DNA of 64,000 bases from Ceratorhiza oryzae-sativae (GCA_030998015.1 JARWMV010000232.1:1550001-1614000); one strand, 5' to 3'. Counted from the stretch's first letter, positions 26,710 to 39,810 are shown. The notes: generated from the letters alone by a model not told the origin. Numbers and translations: made by a program.

Positions 26710-29700
26710 CATGGGCGAGCCGCAAGTGACATCGAACCAGGCGCACGAACCCGGGTTCGCCACCCTCTGTTTCTCCCGCGATGGCCAGTGCGTATACGGT
26801 GGCGGACTGCGCCGCAGCTAGACCGTTCTGACAGAATCTGGCTGCAGGAGGCTGTATACCGGTGGAAGCGACAGCCTCATGCGCGTGTGGGACACCGCAG
26901 CCGGCGCCGAGCAGGAACCTCATGTGCTCAGTGATGCGGCCATGGATGTGTTGACCATAAGCTGCTCGGCAAGTCTATTTTTGATGGCTTCGCGCTGCCT
27001 CTAACTCCAAAGAACGTGCACAGGACACAGCCTTTTACATGGGATCCAAAGACTCCTATCTTCGCCAATTTGACGAAAATAACGAGTTTATATCCATGGT
27101 CCACGAGGCTCCCGGGCTGTCGATTCGCTGTGCCGCCGTCAGCCCGGACAACCAATGGGTCGCCGTCTGCACCGAGTTGGTGGGAGTCACTTGAGTTGTT
27201 GGGTCGTGCGCTGATTTGCTATTGGGTATGTAGCGACACTATTGTCAAACTCATCAATACAACAGTCACGTCTCGCATATTTTCATTGGATGGCCACAAA
27301 AAGGGTGTGAGATCGACGACGTGGGATCCCAAAGGCCGATATCTTGTGAGCAGGGTTGTCCAAGCCTCTAGATTTGACTCTCATTTGACCAGACAACCTG
27401 TGGGCAAGATGGCCTAATTATTGTCTGGGATATCAAAGATCCTACCCAGGCAACTCAGTTGAAGACCATTGAACATCTCATACCAGCCGTCGCCGATTCC
27501 GAGTAGGTCGGCCCTCTAAAGGGATCTCTTTCGAATTGAACATCAGCTTCTAGGTCTCCCGAGTTCAAGCACAATTGTTCAGTCGTATGGCACCCATCTG
27601 GAACTTATTTCGCAACCGTCTCTGCTGCTCGCGGTATGTCAAAGATCCATGGACACACACAACCCCCGCACTAAGCAATTTCAGACGTGGTGTTTGTATC
27701 TTCAAGTACTTGGACGAAAAGCGAAACGCTTCAAGGTGGTCACAGCAGTGTCAGGATTCACAACCGAGCTTGATGATCGACCTGACTAACTCTAAGTTAC
27801 AGACCGTTACTTCACTCTCATTTTCCCCAAATGGCTCGTATCTTGTTACTGGCGGCACAGACAACAAAGTCATAGTATGGGACCTATCCGACAAGAAGCC
27901 CAAATGGAGGTTTGTGTATCTCACTCCAGTTGACCACTGCAATCTTACCTATATCCATGTAATAGCGCTCCGAGTGGAGAGGCCAATACGCCAGTCTCAG
28001 CAATCGGCTTCCACCCAAAACGCAACATGCTAGCATGGATGATTAACGGCATTCTGCGTCAATGGGCTTCACCAGTTCCAGCCTCCCATCCACACCCATC
28101 CTCCACTCGAACCACTGTTGCACCTCCCAAACCTGTCGATTCAGCCACAGATGCCCCAATGGTTGAGCTGGATCCGGACGACTTGATACTCGACGAAGAG
28201 TATGGAGATGACTGGATCGTAGATGATATTGGGGATGGGTCCCATCTTGACAAGCCTGCTACGAAGGAAAAAGAAAAGGCTAGCAAACGGAAAGCTGGAG
28301 CCGAAAAAGGCGTCAGGGAGATGGTCAACATTACCAAGGCCCAACCTCCGTTTCAACCCGGATCCACCCCATTTAGGAACAAGAAACGGTATCTTGGTGA
28401 GTCGCTCCCTAGATCATCACTTGCTCGTAGCTTACAGGTTTCCACAAAGCATTTAACATGCTTGGCGTGGTCGAGTGCACCAACCTCGATACGCACCATG
28501 TGATCAACGTCGAGTTTCACGATCGCTCGCTGCGTCAGAATATTCATTTCCAGGATCAGAGTCGGTTTGACATTGCAAGCCTTGGTATGTGCCAGCATCT
28601 GCGCCACACTACGAGCCCTCATCTTGTGCGATGTAGGCGAGTTTGGTGTTGCATTCGCGTGTCCTTCAGATAATGGCAACCTTGCGATGATTGAGTACAG
28701 ACCATACTCTGAGTGGTCTCCAAATTCACAATGGCAGTTTAAGCTACCAGAGGGAGAGCATGTCATTGCATTAGCAGCCGCAGGCACACCAGCAATGCGT
28801 ATGATCCAGATGAGGTGCGCATACACCCAGCCGATTGACTGGAAAAGACTAAACCTGATAGAAACAGTGCTGGAAAATATGAAGGATTTGGCATGGTTGC
28901 CGCTGCGACGAATAAAGGCTATATACGGTTTATCAGTGGTGGTGGAGTGCAAGAGTATATCATGAGCGCTGCCGGGGACGTTGTGACAATGGCAGGTGGA
29001 AACGAGTGGGTGTTTATTGTACACAGGGAAGGTGGCACGAGCTTGGATGGTGAGCACTTCCGGATCGCCTGGCTTACTCGGTGACTTATAGAGCACCATA
29101 GGATGTCAGAACCTGCGGTATTCTTTGATCGCGGTCGACGGCTTTGACCTTGTACAAGAAGGGCGGCTGCCAGTTCCCAAAGGCGAGACGCTTCAATGGA
29201 TTGGTATTACAACCGAAGGTGTAAGTTCTATCATTATCAGCTTTACATAGCTTGGCCTCATTGTCTTCAAGGCTCCAGCCATGGCCGACTCTGCAGGCGT
29301 ACTCTACGTTCTTGATCGCTTTAGGCGTCCGACCCAGGCTCGGTGGATACCTCTGCTAGATTCGATGACTCTACCACGACGGGTAGGCAAAGACGAGTCA
29401 TATTGGCCTGTTGGGTTGTCGACTTCGCAGTTCCACTGCTTGATCCTCAAGGTACACAAGTCCCCTTTTCGTGCTGATAACCGTTTTCAATGCCTCTATA
29501 GGGACAAGAAATGGAACCCGGATTCCCTCGGCCATTGGTCCAAGATCTCGAGATTAGGACTCCACTGCTCATTGCTGAACAAGAAAGCGGAGAGCAAGAA
29601 GAACAGTACGTCGGCCTTGTATACGATGCACTTCCTGTCTAACTCGCGCGCAGGCTCTTTCGTGAAATGGTCCAACTCACCGCCCTTCAAGACGCCCAAC

Positions 29701-30704
29701 TACCAGATGAAGAAGAACCAGAAGAAATCTCTCGGAGCAAACTTGTCATTGACAAGCTGCTCCTCACACTCATCCAGGGCGCATGTAAAACAGGCCACCA
29801 CGCCCGAGCGATCGACCTGGCGAGCATGCTCCGTTCGACCGATTCGCTCGACCGTGCGGCCAAGATTGCCGAATTCTACAAACTTCGAGGACTGCAAGAG
29901 CGATTCGTTTCGTTGCGCGAGGCGAGAGAAGAGGACGATGGCGCGGCGGAGCAAGCCAAAGGAGAATCTTGGGCTCACGCGAGCGATCCGATTGCTAGCC
30001 GGGCCATGAGTGGTGGTGGTAGGAAAGGCAATGGACGACAACAGTACTTTGAAGACTTTGCGCCGCCGCCAGTTATCACTCGTCGATCGCTAGCCGTGGC
30101 GACACCAATCATCGTCAATGATTCACAGCCAACGATTCCCAGCAGCAGTCTGTCTATCAGCGAACACCCCGTAGTTACGGAAATGAAGCGAAAGCGGACA
30201 GAGGAGGATGTTCAAGATATTGAAATGTCAGACGACGGGTTTGTGGATCCCAAGAGACAGAACGTCAGCGGGAATGGGGCGCCAAAGGCTGGGACATCAA
30301 AATCGACGAGTGAGTGGTGCAGAATTTGGTCAGGGTGGCTTTGTTGACGCTATGACAGGTGGAAACCCATTTGCGCGCAAGCCAACTGGGAACCCGTTCG
30401 CGAAAAAGGATGCCAATACGGTGCCATCGGCCAGCAAGAGCAAGAGCTTCTTTGACAAAGTTGATGCTGCTGAAGCTGCGGGCCCTACCCGTAAGTTTTT
30501 GCACGAGTGTATACACACTGCTCATACTAATCATCTGACTTCGTAGGCGGGGCAAAACTTGCTCCGAAAGCGGTGGCAAAACAAACCACGCTTTTCGGTC
30601 TTCCGGCCAAGAGCAAAAGCTCCGCAGAGTCCAAAACGCCACCTGTCGAATCTCAGACAAACGATGGAAAAACCCAACCAGAAGAGAGCGAGTCCATGAC
30701 ATAA
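26710..30704 (+). CDS. ctf4: Replisome adaptor Ctf4/Mcl1/WDHD1 (AND-1)
   Basis: A chromatid-cohesion and replisome hub that links the CMG helicase to polymerase alpha. The start MGEPQVTSNQ is followed by WD40 repeats (LYTGGSDSLMRVWDT; FYMGSKDSYLRQFDE; DGLIIVWDI; YLVTGGTDNKVIVWDLSD). Then come an acidic linker (LILDEEYGDDWIVDDIGD) and the SepB-like second beta-propeller (NMLGVVECTNLDTHH, GMVAAATNKGYIRFISGG, LQWIGITTEG, PMLDS-type core). The C-terminal helical part ends HARAIDLASMLRSTDSLD. The disordered tail has two GNPFA[RK]K repeats and KQTTLFGLP. There are about a dozen introns. The one after TISCS has a GCAAGT donor, but an alternative GT/AG pair is also in frame. It is tail to tail with SDHD. 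Confidence 0.9.
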
Positions 30705-30939
30705 ATCTGGTCAGCAATTTGTTTGTTATTGGTTTGGGTGTCGGTGGATCATGTATATGTATCTAGTTCGGTCAACCGGAGCTTACGGTATAAGATCAAA
30801 AAGGATACTCGTGCATGTGACTACCTGGCCTTGTTTACGAGACTCGGTGTATGCGAGGGTCGTGTTTGGGAGACTACCGAAAACATATTGATAAATGTGG
30901 TTCGGTCGTACAATGGTCTGCAAGTTCAATGTTACAATT

Positions 30940-31700
30940 TTATGCGTGCCAGAGGCGACGAACAAGCTCCGTCACACCTACGGTATAATTGTTAGATCCA
31001 GTTTAACGTGGGAAGATGATGCATACTTACCAACGTCTTGCGTGTTAAACTGGTAAATCCCGACAAGAGCACCTGTAGTCGCCAGCCGGATACCCCACAG
31101 GACTATGGGGCCGAGCTTAGTGAACTTGCGAGGGTGGAGGTAGTCGACTCTGCAAGCGTCAAACTGGTGTACGCGAGTACGAATGTAAGAGCCTCGCCGA
31201 CCAATTGGCATAATCTACTTACGCCGATATGAGAGTGAACGACTAGTGACATTGCGAGCACGCCATCCAAAACGGGATACGCAGTTGGGGAGACGACAAA
31301 CGCAGATACGGTCATAGGAATCAGAGCAACAGAGAGCAATCGTTCGAATGCCCAGTGGTGAGATCCTTCCATACGGTTCGGCTTTGGGAACTTGAGCGAG
31401 TCGTTGACCGTTCCTTCCAAAACGGCTGGAGATCATGCGTTGAGATTAGGTGCCAAGGACCTCAACAGTAGCCCGACTCACGTCCACCAGGGATGATAGG
31501 GAACACGGGAAAGTTCTCATTCTTGCTGAGTCCCGCCGCGGGTTCTGCGTTGTTCTTGCGGGCTGGGAGGCAGATGGGCATGCGAATGTCGGAGGGGGTA
31601 TTGGTCTGTGCTCACCCGAATGAAAGGCAGAGACGAACACTCGTTGGTGGATGTTGGGTACACGCCTTAGCGCAGTGCGAGCCGATACAAGCGAGGTCAT
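30940..31700 (-). CDS. SDH4: Succinate dehydrogenase membrane anchor subunit (CybS)
   Basis: The small membrane anchor of complex II in the mitochondrial inner membrane, which holds heme b and helps form the quinone site. The ATG at 31700 starts an Arg/Ser targeting leader (MTSLVSARTALRRVPNIHQR). The mature part has EGTVNDSLKFP, HHWAFERLLSVALIPMT, the heme-ligand region VVHSHIG, DYLHPRKF (conserved Asp-Tyr) and TGALVGIYQFNTQDVG. The last exon gives TELVRRLWHA and TAA at 30940. The size and three helices fit the family. Neighbours on both sides are on the plus strand. Confidence 0.93.
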
Positions 31701-32107
31701 GGTCGACGTCGATCTGATGGTGGGCAGATGGCTGGGAGACAGAAACCGGCTTGACCCGATTGGCCCGGGAACGGGAACGGGAGCGAAAGCGCCGGAATCA
31801 CGTGAAAGTGCATAAAGCCGGTGAGAGGCGTGTCGGTCACAAGGCGTTCGATGGTCGGGGGTGAGCTCGGACAGCGTGTCCCGACAACGCTGTGTGTGCG
31901 AGGCGGACATGTGCTGCATATAATGCGCCAAAATGGAATAAACTTGCTGACGAAGCACACGTGCAAGCAACGTGACGTCTGCGCTGCTGAGTCATACAGT
32001 GTCTGGGGTCCGAGGGCAGCTTGTGTTCGCCGTCAGCCCCTCTACCTTAATCCCACATTCTTCGCCTGTTCCCTCTTTGTCTATCTCCACATCCCCCACT
32101 ATTCGAC
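31701..32107. promoter_or_regulatory. Divergent spacer between SDH4 and VAC8
   Basis: 407 bp head to head. It contains several CACGTGA/ACGTG-like words (about 31796-31806 and 31957-31975) and a CT-rich stretch before VAC8. No gene is seen. Confidence 0.35.
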
Positions 32108-34357
32108 ATGGGTAATCTCTGCTCGTGCTGTGCGTATCTTCCGTCCTCTATTTTGCTCTTGTGGCGGATCGGCTCAATCTGCATCGTTCAAATTTCTGCC
32201 TCCAGGCCGGTCGCACAAGTCCCAGGGTTATGAGCCGCTCTTGCTCGAGAACGAGCGCGAGGCAGTAGCCGATCTTCTTCAGTTTCTCGAGAGTATGTTT
32301 TGTTTCGTTCTGCACTAACCAGTGGGTGGCTTATTCGCGGCGCCCATCATAGACCGCACAACCACCAACTTTTTCACCGGGTCTCCCCTCTCTGCTCTGA
32401 CAATCCTATCCTTCTCCGAGAATGTCGACTTGCAACGAAGCGCCGCTCTTGCTTTTGCAGAAATAACGGAAAAGGAGGTCCGCCAGGTTGGCAGGGACAC
32501 GCTCGACCCTATTCTCTTCCTCCTCAGTAGCCATGACACCGAGGTGCAGCGTGCTGCCAGCGCAGCTTTGGGCAACCTGGCTGTCAACAGTAAGTCTTGT
32601 TTCGGATTGTTGAAGTTTTGGCTCGGCTTGGGTGGAGCTAACTTCTGATTGGCTGATTGGCAGCGGAAAACAAGATTCTGATTGTGAAGCTCGGCGGGCT
32701 CGAGCCTCTCATTAGGCAGATGCTTAGTCCCAATGTTGAAGTCCAGTGCAACGCTGTCGGATGTGTTACCAACCTCGCGACCCACGGTACGCCCATCACA
32801 CGCTCGGAACGCCCATTACCATAGACTTACGTCGTTCGGTGTCACAGACGAGAACAAGACGATGATTGCAAAGTCTGGTGCCTTGGTTCCTCTCACACGT
32901 TTGGCACGATCCAAGGACATGCGTGTCCAGCGCAACGCGACCGGCGCTTTGCTTAATATGACGCATTCGGATGAGAACCGTCAGCAGCTTGTGAATGCGG
33001 GCGCTATTCCAGTCCTTGTCGGTTTGCTCAACTCGCCGGACACCGACGTACAATACTATTGCACCACCGCACTCAGTAACATTGCCGTCGATGGTAGGTT
33101 ATTTTTCAATGCCCCCGGATCCGCTCAAGAGACTAACTTGGCATCTAGCTGCTAACCGCAAGAAGCTGGCGTCTACCGAGCCCAAGCTTGTCCAAAGCCT
33201 AGTTGCGCTCATGGACAGCCCTAGTCTCAAGGTTCAGTGCCAGGCTGCGCTTGCCCTGCGAAACTTGGCTTCAGATGAGAAGTATCAGCTCGAGATCGTG
33301 AAAGCCGATGGCCTGCAGCCACTTTTGCGCCTCTTGCACAGCACATTCCTCCCTCTCATCCTTTCTTCGGCCGCTTGCGTGCGAAATGTCTCGATTCACC
33401 CCCAGAATGAGGCGCCGATTATTGAGGCAGGCTATCTTGGCCCTTTGGTCGATCTTTTGAGCTTTGAGGAAAACGAAGAGGTCCAGTGCCACGCGATTTC
33501 CACTCTCCGTAACCTTGCGGCAAGCAGCGAGAAGAACAAAGGCCAAATCGTTGCTGCTGGAGCTGCACAGAAGATCAAGGACCTTGTCTTGAACGTTCCC
33601 GTTAACGTTCAGAGTGAGATGACTGCCTGTGTAGCGGTTCTGGCGCTGAGCGGTAAGTGTGCTGGACATCTGTTGACAGGGAAGCATGAAGCCAACGGTT
33701 GTCTATTTCAGATGAGTTGAAGCCTCAGTTGTTGGAGATGGGCATTTGTGAGGTGCTAATTCCCCTGACAAACTCTCCCAGTGTGGAAGTCCAGGGTAAC
33801 AGCGCCGCCGCTCTTGGCAATCTGTCGTCCAAGGGTGAGGCTGAGCGATTGGTTCAATTCTGCATACACTAATCGTATTATTTTCAGAGGAACGATCCTC
33901 ATTGGACGACTATAGCGCGTTCAACGATGTTTGGGATAAGCCTGAGGGCGGCTTGCACACGTACTTGTTCAGGTTCTTGAGCAGCCCGGATCCGACGTTC
34001 CAGCACATTGCCGTTTGGACTATTGTTCAGCTCTTGGAATCAAGGGACCCTCAGCTCACCCACAACATTCGTCACTCTGCGTTGTTGATCCCCCACATTC
34101 GTCATCTCTCCGCGTCTGCTGCAAGCTCTCCCTCGAGCTCTCCGGGGTCTCACTCTCAGTCTCGAACCTCTTCGGACGACGCCGGCGAGGGAGGCCAAGG
34201 TGAAATTGCAGCGCTGGCGCGACGAATTCTCGAGTTCACCGATGGAGACGGTCCGGAGGACGGTGCGTCAATGTCCGCAGGCGGTGAAGACGAGAGGGGC
34301 GAAGACGAGCTTCGGAAGAGCGTCCGGGAAGCTCTTGGAGGCCCGCGCCAGGACTGA
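32108..34357 (+). CDS. VAC8: Vac8 armadillo-repeat vacuolar protein
   Basis: A peripheral vacuole-membrane scaffold for inheritance, nucleus-vacuole contact and selective autophagy. The start MGNLCSCC fits N-myristoylation plus palmitoylation at the cysteines. Armadillo repeats follow without gaps across eight exons: [114 protein letters not shown] and [13 protein letters not shown]. The C-terminus has [19 protein letters not shown] and a Ser-rich acidic tail ending GGPRQD. Yeast Vac8 is palmitoylated by DHHC enzymes; a DHHC gene and an Ivy1-like gene are also in this window, though not adjacent. Confidence 0.95.
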
Positions 34358-34850
34358 GGGGTCGTCCGAGTAGGGATAGCCGCGAGAGAGCAAGTTGGAT
34401 GTATTGGGACACGGGCCGGTTTCTTTCTTTTTTCCTTCTAGTCAAGTCTGCTTGCTTGCTGCCTGTCTGTCTCTTTCTTTTTTTTTAATTTGCGAATATT
34501 CGTGTGATAGTGTGTACGCCAGTGCTATTGTGATTTTGGTATGCCAAGAATTGTACAGTCTTGTGGCGCGGTGTGAATGTGGATCGGGACATCCTATTCA
34601 AAGGCGCGGGTAGCGATAGCCATCGCCGCGCCACGCGGTGCTATGGTTTGGACCGATACCGATTGAGGCCGGGCGACACCGTTTATAGACAGCGACTGGC
34701 ATGGAATCGGTCGGCTGTGCCTTGCCAAGAATTTGACAAGCGCCCAGCACTTCTTATGTTGCACACTGCGGCCCGGCACTCAAATACCTCAGCTCTGACC
34801 AAGAAGATTTTCATTCCTTCCCCTTCCCTCCATTCCTTACCACCACCATC
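34358..34850. other. Spacer after VAC8 (3' UTR and GH72 promoter), no gene seen
   Basis: It starts with T-rich runs (34478-34487) typical of a fungal 3' UTR and ends with a CT/CAC-rich leader (about 34810-34850) before the GH72 start. The long frames here are not conserved. Confidence 0.5.
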
Positions 34851-37036
34851 ATGTTGGGGAGACTCCTCACGCTGGCCGCATGCGCCCTGCCGCTTGTGTC
34901 CGCACTGCCAAAGATCCATGCGAAAGGCAAATACCTATACGACGAAAGCGGAAACCGGTTTTACATCAAGGTGTGTGTGGGGTAGCAATGCATGGCTTCG
35001 GCACTTGGGCTCACACACATTCCAAGGGCGTCGCGTATCAAGAGGCAGGAGAACTTGGACCAGAGACAGAGGCCAACGCTGCCAACGGAGTGAGTAGCAG
35101 CTCTGATCGACATCCAGGGGTGGCGGCTCAATAAATATATTTCTCCTCGATCACTAGGGCTACCCGGAGCCGACAACATACATCGACCCGTGAGTACAGC
35201 ACAGTGGTGTGTGCCGACGGACAGCTTATATGCATGACCTCCAGCCTCGCGCTTCCTTCGTCTTGTGATCGCGATTTGCCTTACCTGAAGCAGCTCGGTG
35301 TGAACGCCGTTCGAGTGTACAGCGTCAACAGCCAGCTCAACCACGATGAGTGCATGAGCAAGCTCAGCCAAGCCGGTATTTACACCATGTTCGTACCTTT
35401 TTTCTTTCCCTCTGCTCTTCCCACCTTTTTCTTGGACGTGAATCCTCTTGGCAACAGTCAAAACTGAATAGGCGCCCTCTTAGCATCGACTTGTCGTTGC
35501 CGCTCAACGGATCTATCAACCGTGCCGCACCATCCTGGACGACCAACCTGCAAAAGCTGTATACGGATACCATCGATGCGTTTTCCAAGTACGACAACGT
35601 AAGCCAACGGTTCCCGTGGATGGGAGAATCCGCCGTTTACACGTGTTTGATCTACGCAGGTCCTCTCGTACAATGTCGCCAATGAGGTTATCAACTTGCC
35701 GAACAATACCCACACTGCTCCCTTTATCAAGGCCGCTGCCCGAGACATCAAGGCGTACTTGAAGAGCAAGGGGTCGTCTGCGCTGGTTGGCTATTCGACT
35801 GTTGACGCGAGCTTGATTCGCGACAACGTAGTCCAATATCTGACCTGCAACAACGCCGAGACCAGCGTGGATGTATGTGCTCCCCATGCTTACTTGGGAT
35901 AACCAGAAACTTCGGCCGCTGACAGCTGACGTATAGATCATCGGCCTGAACACGTATCGGTGGTGCGGAACCGATACGATCTCGAGCTCAGGGTACGATC
36001 AGATCACGCAGCTGTTCCAAAAGTGGGTTGTTTGTCCGTTTTATTTTATGGCTTTTGACGTCGGGTTTTCTCAGTGTGCCTGTGCCCGCCTACCTTTCCG
36101 AGTTTGGATGTCAAAAGCAGCTTCCTCGCCTATTCACTGAGCCCACCGCGTTCTTTTCAGACGCAATGACTTCCGTCTGGTCCGGAGGTGTTGCGTTCTC
36201 CTATTTTGTTGCCCAGATTCCCGACTTCGAGCTCGTCACGCTCTCCGGTGCTAACAATGAGACCGTGAACACCAACGCCGACTTTACTCGTCTCCAAAAC
36301 TCTTACGGCTCCGCCTCGCCCAGCAACTCTCCCTCGAGTCTAGCGTAACTCAACTGTCCTTTTCGAGCTGCCCGGCTCAAGGACCTGGTACGACTAGCAC
36401 GGGTGCGGCCACGCAGTGGCTCGGAAGTTCCACCCTGCCACCCACGCCTCAGCAGAGTGTGTGCGATTGTTTGTCGAATACGGCATTCTCGTGCACTGCT
36501 TCCAGAGAGGCGGCCAATAGTCCGCTCATTTTGGGCGCTTTGTTGGATTACGGATGCTCTCTTCTCGGCCAGAACGGAATGAGCTGCAATGAGATTTCCG
36601 AGAATGGCCAGACTGGTACCTATGGGAAATACAGCTGTAAGTCGGGCCTTTCTATGTAAGACTGCCGAGGCTAATTGCATGCTTGGGATCTAGTCTGCGA
36701 CCCAGTGACCAAATTGAACTATGTTTTGACCACCTGGTACCAGAGCCAGAACCGTGCCCTTGCTGGTAAGCCTCGTTCTTGTCTCAAAACACTCCGCAGC
36801 TGACGACCTGGATCGTAGCCTGCAACTTCAACAACAACGCGACCATCAATATGGGTGCTCCAACCACCACCAAGGAGCTGGACGACAATGCCTCCAAGTG
36901 CCTTGCTGGGTTTGTTCCTACCTCGGTCCCGTCCTCTGGTCCTGGTGGCACCAAGACTGGTTCGAGTGGCAATGGCGCCATGCGATGCACGGTGCCGGAT
37001 GGGCTGCAGTTTTGTTCGGAACTATGGGTGCGTTGA
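34851..37036 (+). CDS. GH72 beta-1,3-glucanosyltransferase with CBM43 (Gas/Gel type)
   Basis: A cell-wall enzyme that elongates and branches beta-1,3-glucan on the outer face of the plasma membrane. The signal peptide [18 protein letters not shown] is followed by the GH72 catalytic domain. Landmarks are [27 protein letters not shown] (acid/base Glu) and AYLSEFGC (nucleophile Glu). The C-terminal X8/CBM43 Cys-rich module has [25 protein letters not shown] and ACNFNNN. In frame the protein ends [20 protein letters not shown] without a GPI signal. One base out of frame, from about 36970 to 37059, lies a perfect hydrophobic tail ([19 protein letters not shown]). I read this as a one-base deletion or assembly error near 36967-36984. 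Confidence 0.92.
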
Positions 37037-37700
37037 CTGGAGTCGGGTTAATGTGGTAAATCTAGGTATTCGGACTTGAGTGAACAATATGATTGGGGTC
37101 TCCTTATTGTGCTTGATTGGGGTTTTTTTTCTGTGGACGTTTTGCGTAGACACTGCCTCTCCTTTTTGTGTGGGATTGCAACTAATATATCGGCTCACCA
37201 ATGCCATTCCCAGAACCGTGCACTTGAACATTTGAGAAACCCTTTGGGTATTTACATGAACCTGGCCTTTTTTTCGGCATACCTCGGTAGATGTCGCGTT
37301 TCTCAGGACGTGGAAGGTGAGAGGCTGCGGATGACCACATGGGGTGCTCAGTCAATCCCATCTCGAGAGTTTCTTGGGCAATGCTTGAACTCCCGACGAT
37401 AATGCTAGCTCTTTGCGGGCTGGTAGTCTCGTGGCATGTATCGACACAATGAACGCAGTCAATGACGACAAATTGTGCCATTGGCCACTACACCAGCCAC
37501 CCCTGACCACTTGACATGTCCAAACTCACGAATGCTCAATGAAGAATAGCCTGAGCGTGCAAATGATAAATACACTACCCAGGCCCGTTACCGGTATGTA
37601 ATTCGGACGAATGCCGGATGAACGAAAAGTGCATGTATCCTGGTATTGGGAGACACATCAGCTCGGTGGCGCCTGGCCAAAGTGTTGTCCAAGGAATATC

Positions 37701-38939
37701 TCAGAGTTCTAACAGATCGAGTCGTCGGTGTATATTATCATCTGACGAAACTGAGTCCTTTGGAAGTGTTTCGACTCCGTAACCTACCCACGGAAACTGC
37801 GCTCGGGGTTCGCTAATTGTTGCAATCCAGTTGGTTATAGCGGCTGGCTGCCCCAACATAGCCATGAAACAAAGTTTTACGGTTGAAGCATGATTAACAC
37901 GGGCGGCGAAATTAATCAAAGAGGATAAGAGTGCTACTAATCCAAGACCAAGCATGGACATCTGTGGTACGCAGAAACGGGTGTTAAGAATGTTCTGTCA
38001 AACCCCGTGCTCGAGCCCAACTACAGAAACGTGCTTGGCCTCTGGGTGTAGGACTTGCCCTAACTCGATTTTTTGATAAAGCTTTGGCAAGCGGTGGTCT
38101 GGGGATGCGGTCCCAGCCGGACACCGAGGAGGCCAATGTCCCAATCCAAGTGCTCAATCAACAGAGAGGGAATTCCAAGTGGGGCGTCCAGGTATGCCAG
38201 AGTGCAGACGGTGGAGTGACCGCGAAGTTCGGGTGTGAGCACGATCATAGTTGCTTTTATCCTTCACGAAAGACTCATAGTAGTTGACTTTTGTTTGGTG
38301 GGAGGCTCTATCGCGAGTGAGTCGGGAGATCTAGATGAGAGAGTAAGTACACTTGGTAGGCCAAGAGAAACTAACTTGAGCTTACGGTGAGTTCAAAGTC
38401 GCTCGAGCAGGGGCTAAATTCGCAAGGGCCATCTAATATGTTTGCCTGAGTAGAGGACAGCGTCGAATAGAGCCACAGCGATCATGCGATGATTTGCTTG
38501 GTACCAGTAGCAGCGAGCTGAAGGTACGACTAGTAGACGTGTTCATGAGGGTCAAATGCAATGTAATCCAAAGAGGTAGCATAGATAGCAAGGAGGGATG
38601 ACCAAGGTAGTGAGTGGCCAACCTGGTCCTGACAAAGCGCCGCAAGAGTTCCAGGGATTGAACGCGCTCTGGGCCCGGCTGACCCCAAAACATTCCCTCA
38701 GATCCTGACAGCGCGTATACGCCACGATCGGACTATCGTTGTCAATGACGCGTCCAAGACCGAGGCGCTGAGAGAGCGGGTGCTCCGGATATAGATTCAG
38801 AGAAGCGAAGCTCATAGGTCGGACAAGATACAATTCCAGGCTGACGAAGGGATTGCTCTTGGGCTCGGACTTCGCTATAAATCATTATTTCTGTCTTAGA
38901 GACATAATCTCGTGGAAACCGATGCTCAATATCACGCAA
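37701..38939 (-). CDS. Possible unknown protein gene, structure unresolved
   Basis: Open segments on the minus strand read like protein: RDIEHRFPRDYVSKTEIM (38936-38880), ELYLVRPMSFASLNLYPEHP with RLGLGRVIDNDSPIVAY (about 38840-38720), and a last segment 37961-37701 that follows a good CACAG acceptor. That segment begins MSMLGLGLVALLSSLINFAA, a likely membrane helix, and ends RRLDLLEL. I could not join them into one frame with a convincing start. It may be a real but divergent membrane protein, a pseudogene, or chance. Confidence 0.25.
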
Positions 38940-39639
38940 TAACTGAGCGTATCCCAGTGTAATTAAGACGATTAAATGATAATATACTGAATAGAGATGG
39001 CTACTTACGGAGCCGGAATGCGCTCCTCATATATACGTTGAGAACCGTTCCAACGCACCGTAGAACGTTACAGTATACACAAGAATCTTACTAGCCGAGC
39101 CATGCGATTTCCAGGCTGTTCTGGTACATTCTGTATATTTATATATGTATTCCACAAATCCTGTGCAACTACAAACAATGACGGGACGCCTGTCCCAATT
39201 CTGTACCTATGGCGCGATATGGGACGACGGACTCCTGAGCATCGACTTGCACTACTTCTTTGCATTTTTCCGCGAAATAGCCAAACATATGTGTCATGTG
39301 CACAGGAGTCGGACTCGGAGTAGCATGTATGCGCGCCGATATCGCGCGTTTTGGCCATTTCGGGGCTGGAAAATAGGTGTAAACAAGTATACATAGATCC
39401 CGACGTCGAGCGTCGGGGAGTATGTACTCACCAAATATGTAGCACAAAGACATAGAGGTGAGTTAAGGAGTCCCAAGAGATCACTGAGCCGCACATCGGT
39501 GCTCGAAACTTCAAAACTGGACGAGCTTCAACTAATAGGGGCTATCGACGGAACCAAGCGTCGCGCAGGGGCCATTCACTAGCCGGTGCCGCCCCGAAAG
39601 TGCGGAATATCTGATTTTAGCAGGCTCCGCATGGTCTAA

Positions 39640-39662
39640 TATTGGTGGGGTATAAAGAAAAG
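39640..39662 (+). promoter_or_regulatory. TATA-like element before a possible micro-ORF transcript
   Basis: GGGGTATAAAGAAAAG is followed about 30 bp later by a CT/CCA-rich stretch (39686-39750) like a fungal transcription start and leader. A possible leader intron (GTAAAT at 39759 to CCAG at 39810) follows. Confidence 0.3.
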
Positions 39663-39810
39663 CCATCTGAGGGAGGGGGAGAAACTCAACCACCACCTCT
39701 CTCCTCTCTCGCTACTCATCCACCGCTCGCTATCTCTTATTCTCCTGTGACCCTCAAGGTAAATATATAAACAACTTTTAAAACCGCGGTCACTGACCTT
39801 GAGAATCCAG

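Noticed and set aside
26968..27021. A third certain GC-AG intron in Ctf4 (GCAAGT donor after TISCS)
   Set aside because: A GT donor three bases further with a later AG is also in frame and gives a plausible join, so it cannot count as proof of GC splicing.
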